This document shows, one piece after another, positions 7,597-14,529 of a stretch of DNA of 32,393 nt (position 1 is the stretch's first letter; each line of letters starts with the position of its first letter). The notes under the pieces were generated by a model that searched no databases, was not told the DNA's origin, and was given only the letters and a program-made list of their open reading frames with translations. Origin of the DNA: Candidatus Nanopelagicales bacterium (GTDB lineage Bacteria > Actinomycetota > Actinomycetes > S36-B12 > UBA10799). Location of the stretch: positions 1-32,393 of the forward strand of contig JAOAUD010000011.1 in assembly GCA_030157755.1 (NCBI GenBank). Direction: 5' to 3'. The position numbers and the translations under genes are program-made.

Positions 7597-8253
7597 TCAC
7601 CCAGAGTCATGCTCCTCGATGTACTCCATGAACACAGCCGAGACTTGCTCGCGTGCTTCATGCGGTGTGAGGGTTGAGCCACCGCACAGCCGGCGAGCCA
7701 GGTCACCCGTGACTCCGTTGAGCACGTCGGCGTGCCCCATCCCCTGAATGACAACATGGCGAGAGAGCGCAACCGCCTTTGCAAACCATTCGTGGTTAAC
7801 AGCAGCTGGAGCGCACTTCCCGCCCGCTCCTGCGCCGATGATCAACGGTTCGAAACCGAAATCGGTTGGGCGAGCGGTGGCCACCCTTTGAGGCGAACGA
7901 GGATTCCCGCCATCGACAGGATCAAGAAGCAGCAACCCATTAATTTGAATGCCCTGTTTGCGCAACTGTTGGGCCGCAAGCCAGGCTGCCTGACCGCCGC
8001 GTGAGTGGCCGCCGAGAAAGACCTGCGCGCCGCCATCACCAAGTCCGCGAGTGAGCGCAACTGCAGCTTGAGCTTCGTCGCTGGTGGTGAAACGTCCCAT
8101 CAGTACCGCCGGTGACGGGCGGTACAACTGAGGGACGGTGACCGCGGTTCCGGCCGCCGCGACAGGCGCAAGTAGTTGGCGGTAAGCCCCTGCGGGCGTG
8201 AGGAATCCTGGAAGGAACAGCAAGTGGCGGGCGGTAGCCGATCCGAGCCCCAC
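7597..8253 (-). CDS. chlorophyllase-like alpha/beta hydrolase
   Basis: 218 residues from GTG at 8253, supported by GAGG (8261-8264) seven bases upstream. The strand-turn Leu-Leu-Phe-Leu-Pro-Gly-Phe at residues 11-17 fits the oxyanion region. The nucleophile elbow Gly-His-Ser84-Arg-Gly-Gly, the acid in Leu-Leu-Asp111-Pro-Val-Asp-Gly and the histidine in Gly-Met-Gly-His174 complete a catalytic triad arranged as in the chlorophyllase/PET-hydrolase-like group. No signal peptide, so it is probably cytoplasmic. It should cleave ester bonds; the natural substrate is unknown. It is divergent from the DUF167 gene. Confidence 0.85.
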   Translation of the reverse strand: MGLGSATARHLLFLPGFLTPAGAYRQLLAPVAAAGTAVTVPQLYRPSPAVLMGRFTTSDEAQAAVALTRGLGDGGAQVFLGGHSRGGQAAWLAAQQLRKQGIQINGLLLLDPVDGGNPRSPQRVATARPTDFGFEPLIIGAGAGGKCAPAAVNHEWFAKAVALSRHVVIQGMGHADVLNGVTGDLARRLCGGSTLTPHEAREQVSAVFMEYIEEHDSG

Positions 8254-8309
8254 GTCGTCACCTCGTTACCGACCATCGCGCTGCGCGGTTCGCAGGCCCC
8301 ATTGCGCTA

Positions 8310-8315
8310 TATGCT
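8310..8315 (+). promoter_or_regulatory. -10 box TATGCT of a leaderless promoter
   Basis: TATGCT ends seven bases before the ATG at 8323. It supports that ATG against the in-frame ATG at 8311, which lies inside the box itself. Confidence 0.5.
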
Positions 8316-8322
8316 GCGCGGA

Positions 8323-8634
8323 ATGGACGGGACTTCGCATGCCGAACCGCCGAAGCCGTTCTGGAAGGCTAACGATCGTGGAACCGTCCTCTCCATTCAT
8401 CTGACTCCGCGGTCGAGTCGGTCACAGGTCATCGGGAACGTCGATGGGTGGCTCAAGGTCAAGGTCACCGCGCCCCCAACTGACGACGAAGCCAACGACG
8501 CGCTCCTCAAGTTCCTGGCCAAGAGACTCAGAGTTGCGCCCTCGAAGCTCGCGATCATCAAGGGCCACAAGTCGCGGAACAAAGCGGTCCTCGTCTCTGA
8601 CGCGGACATCGACCCGGAACAGTTGCTCAGCTAA
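8323..8634 (+). CDS. DUF167 / YggU (UPF0235) family protein
   Basis: 103 residues from the ATG at 8323, the usual size of this family. The frame is open further upstream, but those residues lie under the opposing hydrolase gene and are not family-like. The conserved pattern Leu-Thr-Pro-(Arg)-Ser-Ser near the start, Leu-Lys-Val-Lys-Val-Thr-Ala-Pro-Pro-Thr-Asp-Asp-Glu-Ala-Asn and a Gly-His-Lys-Ser-Arg-Asn-Lys loop are diagnostic for DUF167. It is a small cytoplasmic alpha/beta protein with no settled biochemical role. A stem-loop spans its stop codon, and a signal-peptide protein follows in the same direction. Confidence 0.9.
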   Translation: MDGTSHAEPPKPFWKANDRGTVLSIHLTPRSSRSQVIGNVDGWLKVKVTAPPTDDEANDALLKFLAKRLRVAPSKLAIIKGHKSRNKAVLVSDADIDPEQLLS

Positions 8635-8646
8635 CGGCTCGCTGAG
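8626..8646 (+). terminator. stem-loop over the DUF167 stop codon
   Basis: CTCAGC (8626-8631) pairs perfectly with GCTGAG (8641-8646); the nine-base loop begins with the TAA stop (8632-8634). It could separate this gene from the following BPL_N gene, which has its own ribosome binding site. Confidence 0.4.
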
Positions 8647-8722
8647 ATCACCGGTTCGATACCTAGCCACCAGTCAGCTACCGCGCCTACCATCGGACCA
8701 ACCGCATCATCGAGGTGTCACC

Positions 8723-8727
8723 GGAGG
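8723..8727 (+). promoter_or_regulatory. ribosome binding site GGAGG
   Basis: GGAGG lies four bases before GTG 8732 and fixes the start of the BPL_N protein. The same frame is open back to 8444, but only as a shadow of the DUF167 gene. Confidence 0.6.
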
Positions 8728-8731
8728 CCAC

Positions 8732-9532
8732 GTGCGTCGAAACATAGCCGCGCTCAGCGCCCTCGTACTCGTTTCCGGGGTCGGCATCGTCAGCGCCACA
8801 CAGTCAGCGACTGGCGCCGAGCCTTCCGTCGGCGCCCTACGAGCGATCCGCGGCGATGCCGGGGCGCCGCTAGCGCTTGTTTACCGCGGACCTGCCGGGT
8901 GTGACGACGGCTGCAGTGAAGCAGCCGCAGCGATGCTGCGAAGTTCCCGCTATCACTTCAAGGTCCGATATGTCGGACCCAACGAGAAGCGCAAGATCGT
9001 GCCCAGTTCTTTCACTGGGGTCGCGCTTTATGTCCAGCCCGGCGGTGACACCAGTGTGGCTCGCGCGAACAAACTGCTCGGCGCACAGGCACAACAGGTG
9101 ATCTCCGATTACGTGCGAAATGGTGGGCGCTACCTCGGCATTTGCCAGGGCGCCTACCTCGCTGGAACAGATCCTGGAATGGGTCTACTCTCGCCCGGAA
9201 ACAGTGATCAATACATCGCCACCAAGGGCGCGTCAACGAAGTCCGAGGCCGACACGGTGATTCCGATCCGGTGGGGCAAGAAGAAGATCTACATGTACTT
9301 CCAGGATGGCGCGTATCTGATTCCCAGTGGTGTGCCCGGTGAAAAGATCCTCGCCCGCTACACCAATGGAAAGGTCGCGGCACTGACCAAGCCTTACGGT
9401 GCGGGACGCGTTGGAGTCATTGGACCTCACCCAGAAGCACCACGGTCGTGGTACCGGGAAGCCGGATTGCGAGATCGTGACGGCAGCGATGCTCGCTACG
9501 GCCACAAGCTCATCAACTCAGTGATGAGCTAG
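8732..9532 (+). CDS. secreted BPL_N / glutamine-amidotransferase-like protein
   Basis: 266 residues from GTG 8732 (GGAGG at 8723-8727). A signal peptide covers about residues 1-29. Then comes a class I glutamine-amidotransferase-like fold of the BPL_N kind (the domain found at the N-terminus of fungal biotin-protein ligase): a first strand near 47-52, a Tyr-Val-Gln-Pro-Gly-Gly turn at 100-105, and the nucleophile elbow Gly-Ile-Cys138-Gln-Gly-Ala. A later Gly-Pro-His-Pro-Glu motif supplies the histidine and acid expected of the triad, near residues 231-234. There is no biotin ligase domain. An exported stand-alone version suggests a hydrolase or peptidase-like role outside the membrane, or a non-catalytic sensor; the substrate is unknown. 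The gene ends in a perfect 9-bp stem-loop. Confidence 0.85.
   Translation: MRRNIAALSALVLVSGVGIVSATQSATGAEPSVGALRAIRGDAGAPLALVYRGPAGCDDGCSEAAAAMLRSSRYHFKVRYVGPNEKRKIVPSSFTGVALYVQPGGDTSVARANKLLGAQAQQVISDYVRNGGRYLGICQGAYLAGTDPGMGLLSPGNSDQYIATKGASTKSEADTVIPIRWGKKKIYMYFQDGAYLIPSGVPGEKILARYTNGKVAALTKPYGAGRVGVIGPHPEAPRSWYREAGLRDRDGSDARYGHKLINSVMS
9507..9530. terminator. perfect 9-bp stem-loop between convergent genes
   Basis: AGCTCATCA (9507-9515) pairs without mismatch with TGATGAGCT (9522-9530) around a six-base loop. It covers the last codons of the BPL_N gene and the first base of its TAG stop. A TTGTTG stretch follows on the + strand. Because the PBP operon converges on it from the other side, it could act in both directions. 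Confidence 0.6.
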
Positions 9533-9555
9533 TTGTTGCCGCGACGGCGAATGCC

Positions 9556-9593
9556 CTGACACCGAACCAGGCGACCTAGCCCCGAACTGTCAG
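9556..9593. terminator. long-loop inverted repeat around the PBP stop codon
   Basis: CTGACA (9556-9561) pairs with TGTCAG (9588-9593) around a 26-base loop that holds the - strand stop codon (9576-9578). A short GGC/GCC pair sits inside it. With so long a loop this may be chance. Confidence 0.25.
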
Positions 9594-11894
9594 CTTCACC
9601 GTGCTGCCGGGGGCAAGTCGTGAACCCGGTGCTGGAGACTGCGCCACGACGGTTCCCGAGCGCACCCAGGCGCCGCCGGCGTTCGGATCTGCCGCGATCT
9701 CAACAACGAGACCACGCGAGCGCAGAGTTGGGTCAGCATCATCAGCGGATTGGCCACGCACGTCGATCATCACAACTTGGTTGTCGACCGGTCGCCCTGG
9801 TGCAAGCAGGTAGGCAGGGTCCACACCCGGCAATTGGCGCACGGGCTTGCCGTCCAAGTAGCTGACCATCCCCGCCTTCCATAGATCCGCCGGAAGTGTT
9901 CCGCCATAAACGGTCTCGTAGCCCATGACACCGTGCAAGGTGTAGCGCGGGGACCGGGGATCCCCCGTCCAGACCGCGGCTGCAATCTGCGGCGTGAATC
10001 CAGCGAACCAAGCCGAGCCGTTGTCTTCTCCGGTTCCCGTCTTACCTGCGGCGGGCCTGCCAGGCAACGCGGCCGGTCGGCCGGTTCCGTTGTCGATCAC
10101 TCCCTTGAGCACGCTGGCAGCGGTGTCGGCCACTGCTGGGTCAACCGCTTGTCGGCAGCGGTCTGCTACCGGGTTCGTAATGACCTGACCATTTGGCAAC
10201 GTCACCGACTTGACCAGGGTGGGTGGGCACCAACGTCCATGCGCCGCGATCGCTGCGTAGGCGCCGGCCATGTCCGTGACCGAAACGTCACGAACGCCGA
10301 GCGCGAAGGTCCCCTCTTTCTTGCCGGGGTAACTGCTCGTTCCGGGCTTGCCGATGCTGGTGATACCCAGGCGCTTGGCCGTATCGGCAACCGCCGGGAT
10401 TCCCACCCGCTCTTCGAGTTGAACGTAGGCGGTATTGATCGACATCTCTGTCGCGCGCGAGATTGAAATGTCGCTTGCCGACAGTCCTTCCGCGTTGTGG
10501 TACCCGCCGTTGGGGTTGTCGAATTTGTCACTGGTGTATTCGCTTCCGCCCGGCAACGTGGTGCTTAGCGGAATGCCGTCCTCAAGCGCCGCCACCAGCG
10601 TGAACAACTTGAACGTCGAGGCGGGCGAGAACTTCTTCGCCATGGCGAGTGGAATTTCGGTGGCTCCCTTGCCTTCACCAAATGCCCGGTTACTCGCCAT
10701 CCCCTTGATGTATCCGGTCGCAGGCTCAACCATCGTGATCGCGTTGGCGACGCGATTATCTGCCGGAATCACATCCTTGGCGGCCGCAGTCACGTCCTTT
10801 TGAGTCTTGGGGTCAACCGCGAGTTGAACCGTCAGACCACCGGCGCGCAGCAGGTTCATGGCCTCCGGCCCTAACCAATCGGACTCCTTGAGTTCGCGCA
10901 GCGCACCGTCGCACACCAATCCCCAATCCCGGCCAGCCACCTGGCAACCCTGTTCGGGCAGCGAAGGGCTCAGAGTGATGGGTTCAGCTTGCGCCGCAGC
11001 TGCCTCAGCCGGTGTGACCATCCCCTGGGCCGCCATCGCGTTCAGCACTTGAGCTCGGCGAATCAGCGTTCGTTCCGGGTTAAGCCGTGGATCCAAACTC
11101 ACTGGAGACTGCAAGACACCAGCAAGTGTTGCTGCCTGCGACAGCGTCAGCTTGGTTGCATCAGTGGAGTAGTACCGACGAGCAGCGGACTGCACGCCAT
11201 AGGCGCCTGACCCGAAGTAACCGACGTTGAGGTACCCCGTCAGGATGTCTTCCTTCGACGTGGTCTTCTCAATCAAAGTGGCCAAGTGAGCTTCAGCGAT
11301 CTTGCGCTTCCAACTTCGTTCTGTCAGTGCGTCGCGCGTCTGCTCAGTCGCTTCCCCGCCTGCTTCGATCGCGGCCTGCGTGAGTCTCAAGTTCTTCGCG
11401 TATTGCTGAGTGATGGTGGACCCACCCTGAACCGAATCTCCACCGCCAGTGGCAACGAGCGCCCGAACAGTGCCAATCGGGTCGACGCCACTGTGTTTGT
11501 AGAAACGGGCATCCTCAACGGCGACGACGGCCTTGCGAATCCAGGTTCCTTGCTGCTCGGCGGCGACAGGAACTCGGTTCGTCGAGAATACTTCGGCAAC
11601 CTTCTTGCCATCAGCGGTAAGCAATTTGGTTCGACCCGGCAATGACGGCGCCGGGATCGTGGAGGGCTGGTTCTCCCACTCGTTGTGAACGGCACCCGTC
11701 GCAGCGATACCCACCGCTGCGGCCGGCAGCAGCCCCGCCGCTACGACCGCGCCGGCGATGACCCCAAGGCCTGCAAGCTTCGCTGTTCGCGTCGCCACCC
11801 CAGGTCGGCGTTGCGCCTGCGTCGTGCGGCTGACCCCGGCATCGAATACCTCGGACAAGCCGGCACTTGGCGCCTTCGAATTCTTCCGGCTCAT
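9576..11894 (-). CDS. class A penicillin-binding protein with PASTA domain
   Basis: 772 residues from ATG 11894, whose ATGA overlaps the stop of the upstream lipoprotein gene; the longer open frame to 12155 only shadows that gene. A basic cytoplasmic tail precedes one membrane helix (about 39-67). The GT51 glycosyltransferase domain (about 90-280) has the catalytic Glu127-Asp-Ala-Arg-Phe motif and Gln-Gly-Gly-Ser-Thr-Ile-Thr-Gln-Gln. The transpeptidase domain (about 385-680) has Ser426-Thr-Phe-Lys429, Ser485-Ile-Asn487 and Lys618-Thr-Gly620, so both active sites look intact. A single PASTA domain (about 706-772) ends the protein. It polymerises and cross-links peptidoglycan, like the PonA group of actinobacteria. 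It is translationally coupled to two upstream envelope genes. Confidence 0.95.
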   Translation of the reverse strand: MSRKNSKAPSAGLSEVFDAGVSRTTQAQRRPGVATRTAKLAGLGVIAGAVVAAGLLPAAAVGIAATGAVHNEWENQPSTIPAPSLPGRTKLLTADGKKVAEVFSTNRVPVAAEQQGTWIRKAVVAVEDARFYKHSGVDPIGTVRALVATGGGDSVQGGSTITQQYAKNLRLTQAAIEAGGEATEQTRDALTERSWKRKIAEAHLATLIEKTTSKEDILTGYLNVGYFGSGAYGVQSAARRYYSTDATKLTLSQAATLAGVLQSPVSLDPRLNPERTLIRRAQVLNAMAAQGMVTPAEAAAAQAEPITLSPSLPEQGCQVAGRDWGLVCDGALRELKESDWLGPEAMNLLRAGGLTVQLAVDPKTQKDVTAAAKDVIPADNRVANAITMVEPATGYIKGMASNRAFGEGKGATEIPLAMAKKFSPASTFKLFTLVAALEDGIPLSTTLPGGSEYTSDKFDNPNGGYHNAEGLSASDISISRATEMSINTAYVQLEERVGIPAVADTAKRLGITSIGKPGTSSYPGKKEGTFALGVRDVSVTDMAGAYAAIAAHGRWCPPTLVKSVTLPNGQVITNPVADRCRQAVDPAVADTAASVLKGVIDNGTGRPAALPGRPAAGKTGTGEDNGSAWFAGFTPQIAAAVWTGDPRSPRYTLHGVMGYETVYGGTLPADLWKAGMVSYLDGKPVRQLPGVDPAYLLAPGRPVDNQVVMIDVRGQSADDADPTLRSRGLVVEIAADPNAGGAWVRSGTVVAQSPAPGSRLAPGSTVKLTVRG

Positions 11895-12382
11895 GGCGAC
11901 ACGCTCGCAAGTGGATCTTGTCCAATCGCGTATCGATACGTCACGGCTGGCCCAGATCCCGGTACCGGAATCGTGACGTTCACATTGAGCCACGCAGTCT
12001 GTGCTCCGACCTTCCGGTTCGCAGCGATGACGAACCCGTCTTTTTCGGAGCCGATGATCTTGGTCCCCCAGCCGCCCGCCTGCAGAGCCTTGTTGACCTG
12101 GGTAGTGGTCGCCGTGGCTCCAGTTCCCGATGGCGTCAGCGTCACCGCCGTCCAACCCTTGGCACCAGGACTGTCGACCGTCTTCACACTGTCAACCAAC
12201 TGTGCACCAGGCGTCACTGGAACCGCATCTGGCAGTGCAGTGGCAGGCTGCGTCGAAACCGATGCCTCGGCAGAGGCTGAAGTGAACGTTGCGTCGGGCG
12301 CGCTCGCTGTCGCGCAGCCCGTGAGTGTGACGAGCGCACCGACCACGGCGAGAGGAGCGAACACAGCAAAGCGGGAGATCAC
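11891..12382 (-). CDS. small lipoprotein coupled to the PBP gene
   Basis: 163 residues from GTG 12382. Its GTGA overlaps the stop of the 480-residue gene upstream, and its own stop overlaps the PBP start as ATGA, so all three are probably translated in series. The lipobox is Leu-Thr-Gly-Cys23, followed by an Ala/Ser/Thr-rich linker to about residue 50. The folded part (about 50-163) has the order: Pro-rich strand, Gln-Leu-Val-Asp-Ser-Val, a Trp-containing strand, a helix with a Lys-Ala-Leu-Gln-Ala-Gly-Gly-Trp turn, and C-terminal strands. I do not recognise the family. Position suggests an outer-leaflet partner or regulator of the PBP. It resembles in layout the lipoprotein at 13917-14366. 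Confidence 0.8.
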   Translation of the reverse strand: MISRFAVFAPLAVVGALVTLTGCATASAPDATFTSASAEASVSTQPATALPDAVPVTPGAQLVDSVKTVDSPGAKGWTAVTLTPSGTGATATTTQVNKALQAGGWGTKIIGSEKDGFVIAANRKVGAQTAWLNVNVTIPVPGSGPAVTYRYAIGQDPLASVSP

Positions 12383-13821
12383 TGCGTACCCCCTTGTGCA
12401 CCTTGTTGCTGGTCCGGAGTTGGCGTAGCACTCGAACCTGATGGATCAGGCGACGCAGTTGGTTCTGGGAGCAATGTCCCTTGGCGCCACTCGTCCACCG
12501 AGTCCTGGTACTTCTGCTTGGCCTTGGATAGACGGTCCTTAGCCAGTTGAAGTTCCGCCCGATAGTCATCCCACGATTTGGCGATGCTTGCCTTCGCGAC
12601 CCAGGCCTGATGCTGCGCGGGCCAGTTGATCGCGGCGACCATTCGTTGACCCTGCGCCTGAGTGTCCTTAACGAGCGCAGCGATGACCGCCTGGCGCGCG
12701 CCAGCCGCCAGTTCGGCTTCCGTGGTGACGGGGTTAATGGTCCCGGCGAAGTCCCATCCGCAACCTGGACCCGAGTTGTCGACCGCCGGAATCATCGCTA
12801 CCGACACACCGTCACCGATGTCAGGTGTGGCCGGCTCCTTCAAGGCGTCGTTTTCACTGCTCGGTTCCGGATCCTTCGGCGGAACAAACTTCTTCACGTC
12901 TGCCAACATCGGGGCGGTCGTGCGCACGGCAGTCGACGGGTCGGCACCCTCGGGAGCTGGGGGCGATCCCGGCTCTACCTTGATGGGCGCGAGGGTTGGG
13001 TCAGCCACGAGCGGAGGACCTGACCACGTCGACTTCGGCTGCTTGTCCTTAATGGACGCGATCTGAACCTTGCTCAGAATCGGCTGGTCCTCAAGCTTTC
13101 GCGGGCTTGCCACTTTGAACCCGGAGTACTTGCCGGAATATGGGTCACGCTCAACATGATCATTGGCTCGCGCAGAGGTGGGATCGATACACACACCAGC
13201 CAAGCGAGTCTTCATGACTTTCTGACCCTCGGCCAGAACTCGGTCGACCCATTGCGCCGGGTCAGACCCCGCACTGCTGGCCGAGGTGGCGATCAAGACA
13301 TCGCCTATGCGGCGAACACCACTCGCCCACTGACCATCGCCGCTGGAAATTCCGGCCCGAAATTCATCTGCGCTTTCACTCTTGGATACCTGGGCGCAGC
13401 TATCCGCGTTCTTCTCAAGGTCGTCAAAGGCGCTCGCCGCGGCGCCGGCGCGCCAGGCAGCAACCTGCACTGTCAGCCCCACACCAGAATCGTTGAGGCG
13501 GATCGATTCGCTGCGAGCCCAACCTTTGACTTCGGTATCGCAAATCTTGATCTGGTTGGCCTGCGGAACTGAGGGATCAGACTCGAGCTTCAGGTTTGCC
13601 GCGATGTCGGTCGCGCTGCCGCGAATGGCATCGTCAGCAGGAATCGGTGTCGCTACGGGCAGCACTTCGGCGGCCTGCTCTGCGACGGCACTCGGCGCTG
13701 CCGCCGCGCCCGAATCTGTAACGGAAACAGCCCAGCCGACAGTGCCCAGAGACAGCACTGCCAGCGCAGCGCCGAGGGCGCTGTACACCGCAACCTGCCG
13801 ATTCACCCCCTGATTGTGCAA
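12379..13821 (-). CDS. membrane-anchored envelope protein of unknown function
   Basis: 480 residues if the TTG at 13821 is used; the GTG at 13806 (five codons in) is an alternative, and neither has a good ribosome binding site. A TAGATT box lies at 13831-13836, nine bases before the TTG. One N-terminal membrane helix (about 11-32) leaves the rest outside. Residues 60-215 form a domain with three to four Cys and an Ala-Phe-Asp-Asp-Leu-Glu segment that loosely resembles extracellular PknH-type sensor domains. About 250-335 is Pro-rich and disordered. About 345-450 has a Gly-Pro-Gly-Cys-Gly-Trp motif and then a helical region ending in a likely coiled coil (about 420-450). The tail is Pro/Gln/Gly-rich. 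The family is not recognised. The 4-base overlap with the next gene ties it to the lipoprotein and PBP. Confidence 0.75.
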   Translation of the reverse strand: MHNQGVNRQVAVYSALGAALAVLSLGTVGWAVSVTDSGAAAAPSAVAEQAAEVLPVATPIPADDAIRGSATDIAANLKLESDPSVPQANQIKICDTEVKGWARSESIRLNDSGVGLTVQVAAWRAGAAASAFDDLEKNADSCAQVSKSESADEFRAGISSGDGQWASGVRRIGDVLIATSASSAGSDPAQWVDRVLAEGQKVMKTRLAGVCIDPTSARANDHVERDPYSGKYSGFKVASPRKLEDQPILSKVQIASIKDKQPKSTWSGPPLVADPTLAPIKVEPGSPPAPEGADPSTAVRTTAPMLADVKKFVPPKDPEPSSENDALKEPATPDIGDGVSVAMIPAVDNSGPGCGWDFAGTINPVTTEAELAAGARQAVIAALVKDTQAQGQRMVAAINWPAQHQAWVAKASIAKSWDDYRAELQLAKDRLSKAKQKYQDSVDEWRQGTLLPEPTASPDPSGSSATPTPDQQQGAQGGTQ

Positions 13822-13911
13822 CGAGATCGAAATCTAGGTGCCACGAAGGGCAATACCCACGCCAACGTGTTGGATTTCTTTCACGGGAACCCTGCGAACT
13901 CCCCTGGGGCG

Positions 13912-13924
13912 TGGCGCTACGCCA
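13912..13924. terminator. compact stem-loop with the stop codon in its loop
   Basis: TGGCG (13912-13916) pairs with CGCCA (13920-13924); the three-base loop is exactly the complement of the TAG stop of the 149-residue lipoprotein gene. The stem is short but all-paired. It may end or slow transcription before the next operon gene at 13821, or only be a local structure. Confidence 0.3.
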
Positions 13925-14366
13925 ACCGGACCACCGTGACCGTGACTGAGGCATCCGAACCGGTCTGTTCGGCCGAAACTTCCACGCGGGTGGTGTCTTT
14001 CAGGAAGGTGGTCACCTTGGCGGGGCCCTGGGTAGCAGTTGCCTGCTCGTCATAGCCGTTTGCGATGAGCTTCGCCTTGAGGTCGTCACCAGCAGCCGCT
14101 GCGTCGCCCGGCCCTAGGTACAACGCAACAGCCGAATCCCCGGAATCGACCACACTCTGCAACGCAAGCCCGTTTGGGGCAGGCACATCGGGCGGCCAAC
14201 TGTCGGGCAATTTACTGCCTTCGCCCACCACAACTGATCCGTCAGTGCTACTTACCGAGACCTCCGGCGCCGGACTGTCGGCGCTCGAACCTGACGAACA
14301 TCCGGCGAACGCCAAGGCGGCGGTCAGCACCGCAGGGCCCATCAGCCACCGACGTTCGTTGCCCAC
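13917..14366 (-). CDS. small lipoprotein upstream of the PBP operon
   Basis: 149 residues from GTG 14366, with a near-perfect AAGGAGG (14372-14378) five bases upstream. The lipobox is Phe-Ala-Gly-Cys23, followed by a Ser/Gly/Asp-rich linker. The folded part (about 50-149) runs: Pro-Asp-Val-Pro-Ala-Pro-Asn-Gly turn, Leu-Gln-Ser-Val-Val strand, Ala-Val-Ala-Leu strand, an Ala-rich helix with Asp-Asp-Leu-Lys-Ala-Lys-Leu, an Ala-Asn-Gly-Tyr turn, and strands ending in Val-Thr-Val-Thr-Val-Val. The same order of elements is seen in the lipoprotein at 11891-12382, so the two may be distant paralogues. The gene lies 95 bases before the 480-residue protein on the same strand and may head the operon. 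The function is unknown. Confidence 0.8.
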   Translation of the reverse strand: MGNERRWLMGPAVLTAALAFAGCSSGSSADSPAPEVSVSSTDGSVVVGEGSKLPDSWPPDVPAPNGLALQSVVDSGDSAVALYLGPGDAAAAGDDLKAKLIANGYDEQATATQGPAKVTTFLKDTTRVEVSAEQTGSDASVTVTVVRLA

Positions 14367-14435
14367 TGGGTCCTCCTTGGTGGTTGTCGCTTCACGTTGG
14401 ACGTCGCTGGTCGGGAACTGATCATCAACCTGCCT

Positions 14436-14451
14436 GGCCCATCGGCGGGCC
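14436..14451. other. short inverted repeat between divergent genes
   Basis: GGCCC (14436-14440) and GGGCC (14447-14451) pair around a six-base loop in the 163-base gap between the lipoprotein (- strand) and the oxidoreductase (+ strand). It could be an operator half-site pair; nothing more supports it. Confidence 0.2.
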
Positions 14452-14529
14452 GTTCAGCAACCCACGTGCACTGTATTGCGGATAGCGTCGAATTCCAGTG
14501 CAAAGACACCAACGAGGGAAGGCCACATT

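Noticed and set aside
8444-8731. N-terminal extension of the BPL_N gene
   Set aside because: This part is the out-of-frame shadow of the DUF167 gene, rich in Arg and Ser; the GGAGG and signal peptide place the start at 8732.
11895-12155. N-terminal extension of the PBP
   Set aside because: It shadows the lipoprotein gene; the ATGA overlap and the basic tail plus helix place the start at 11894.
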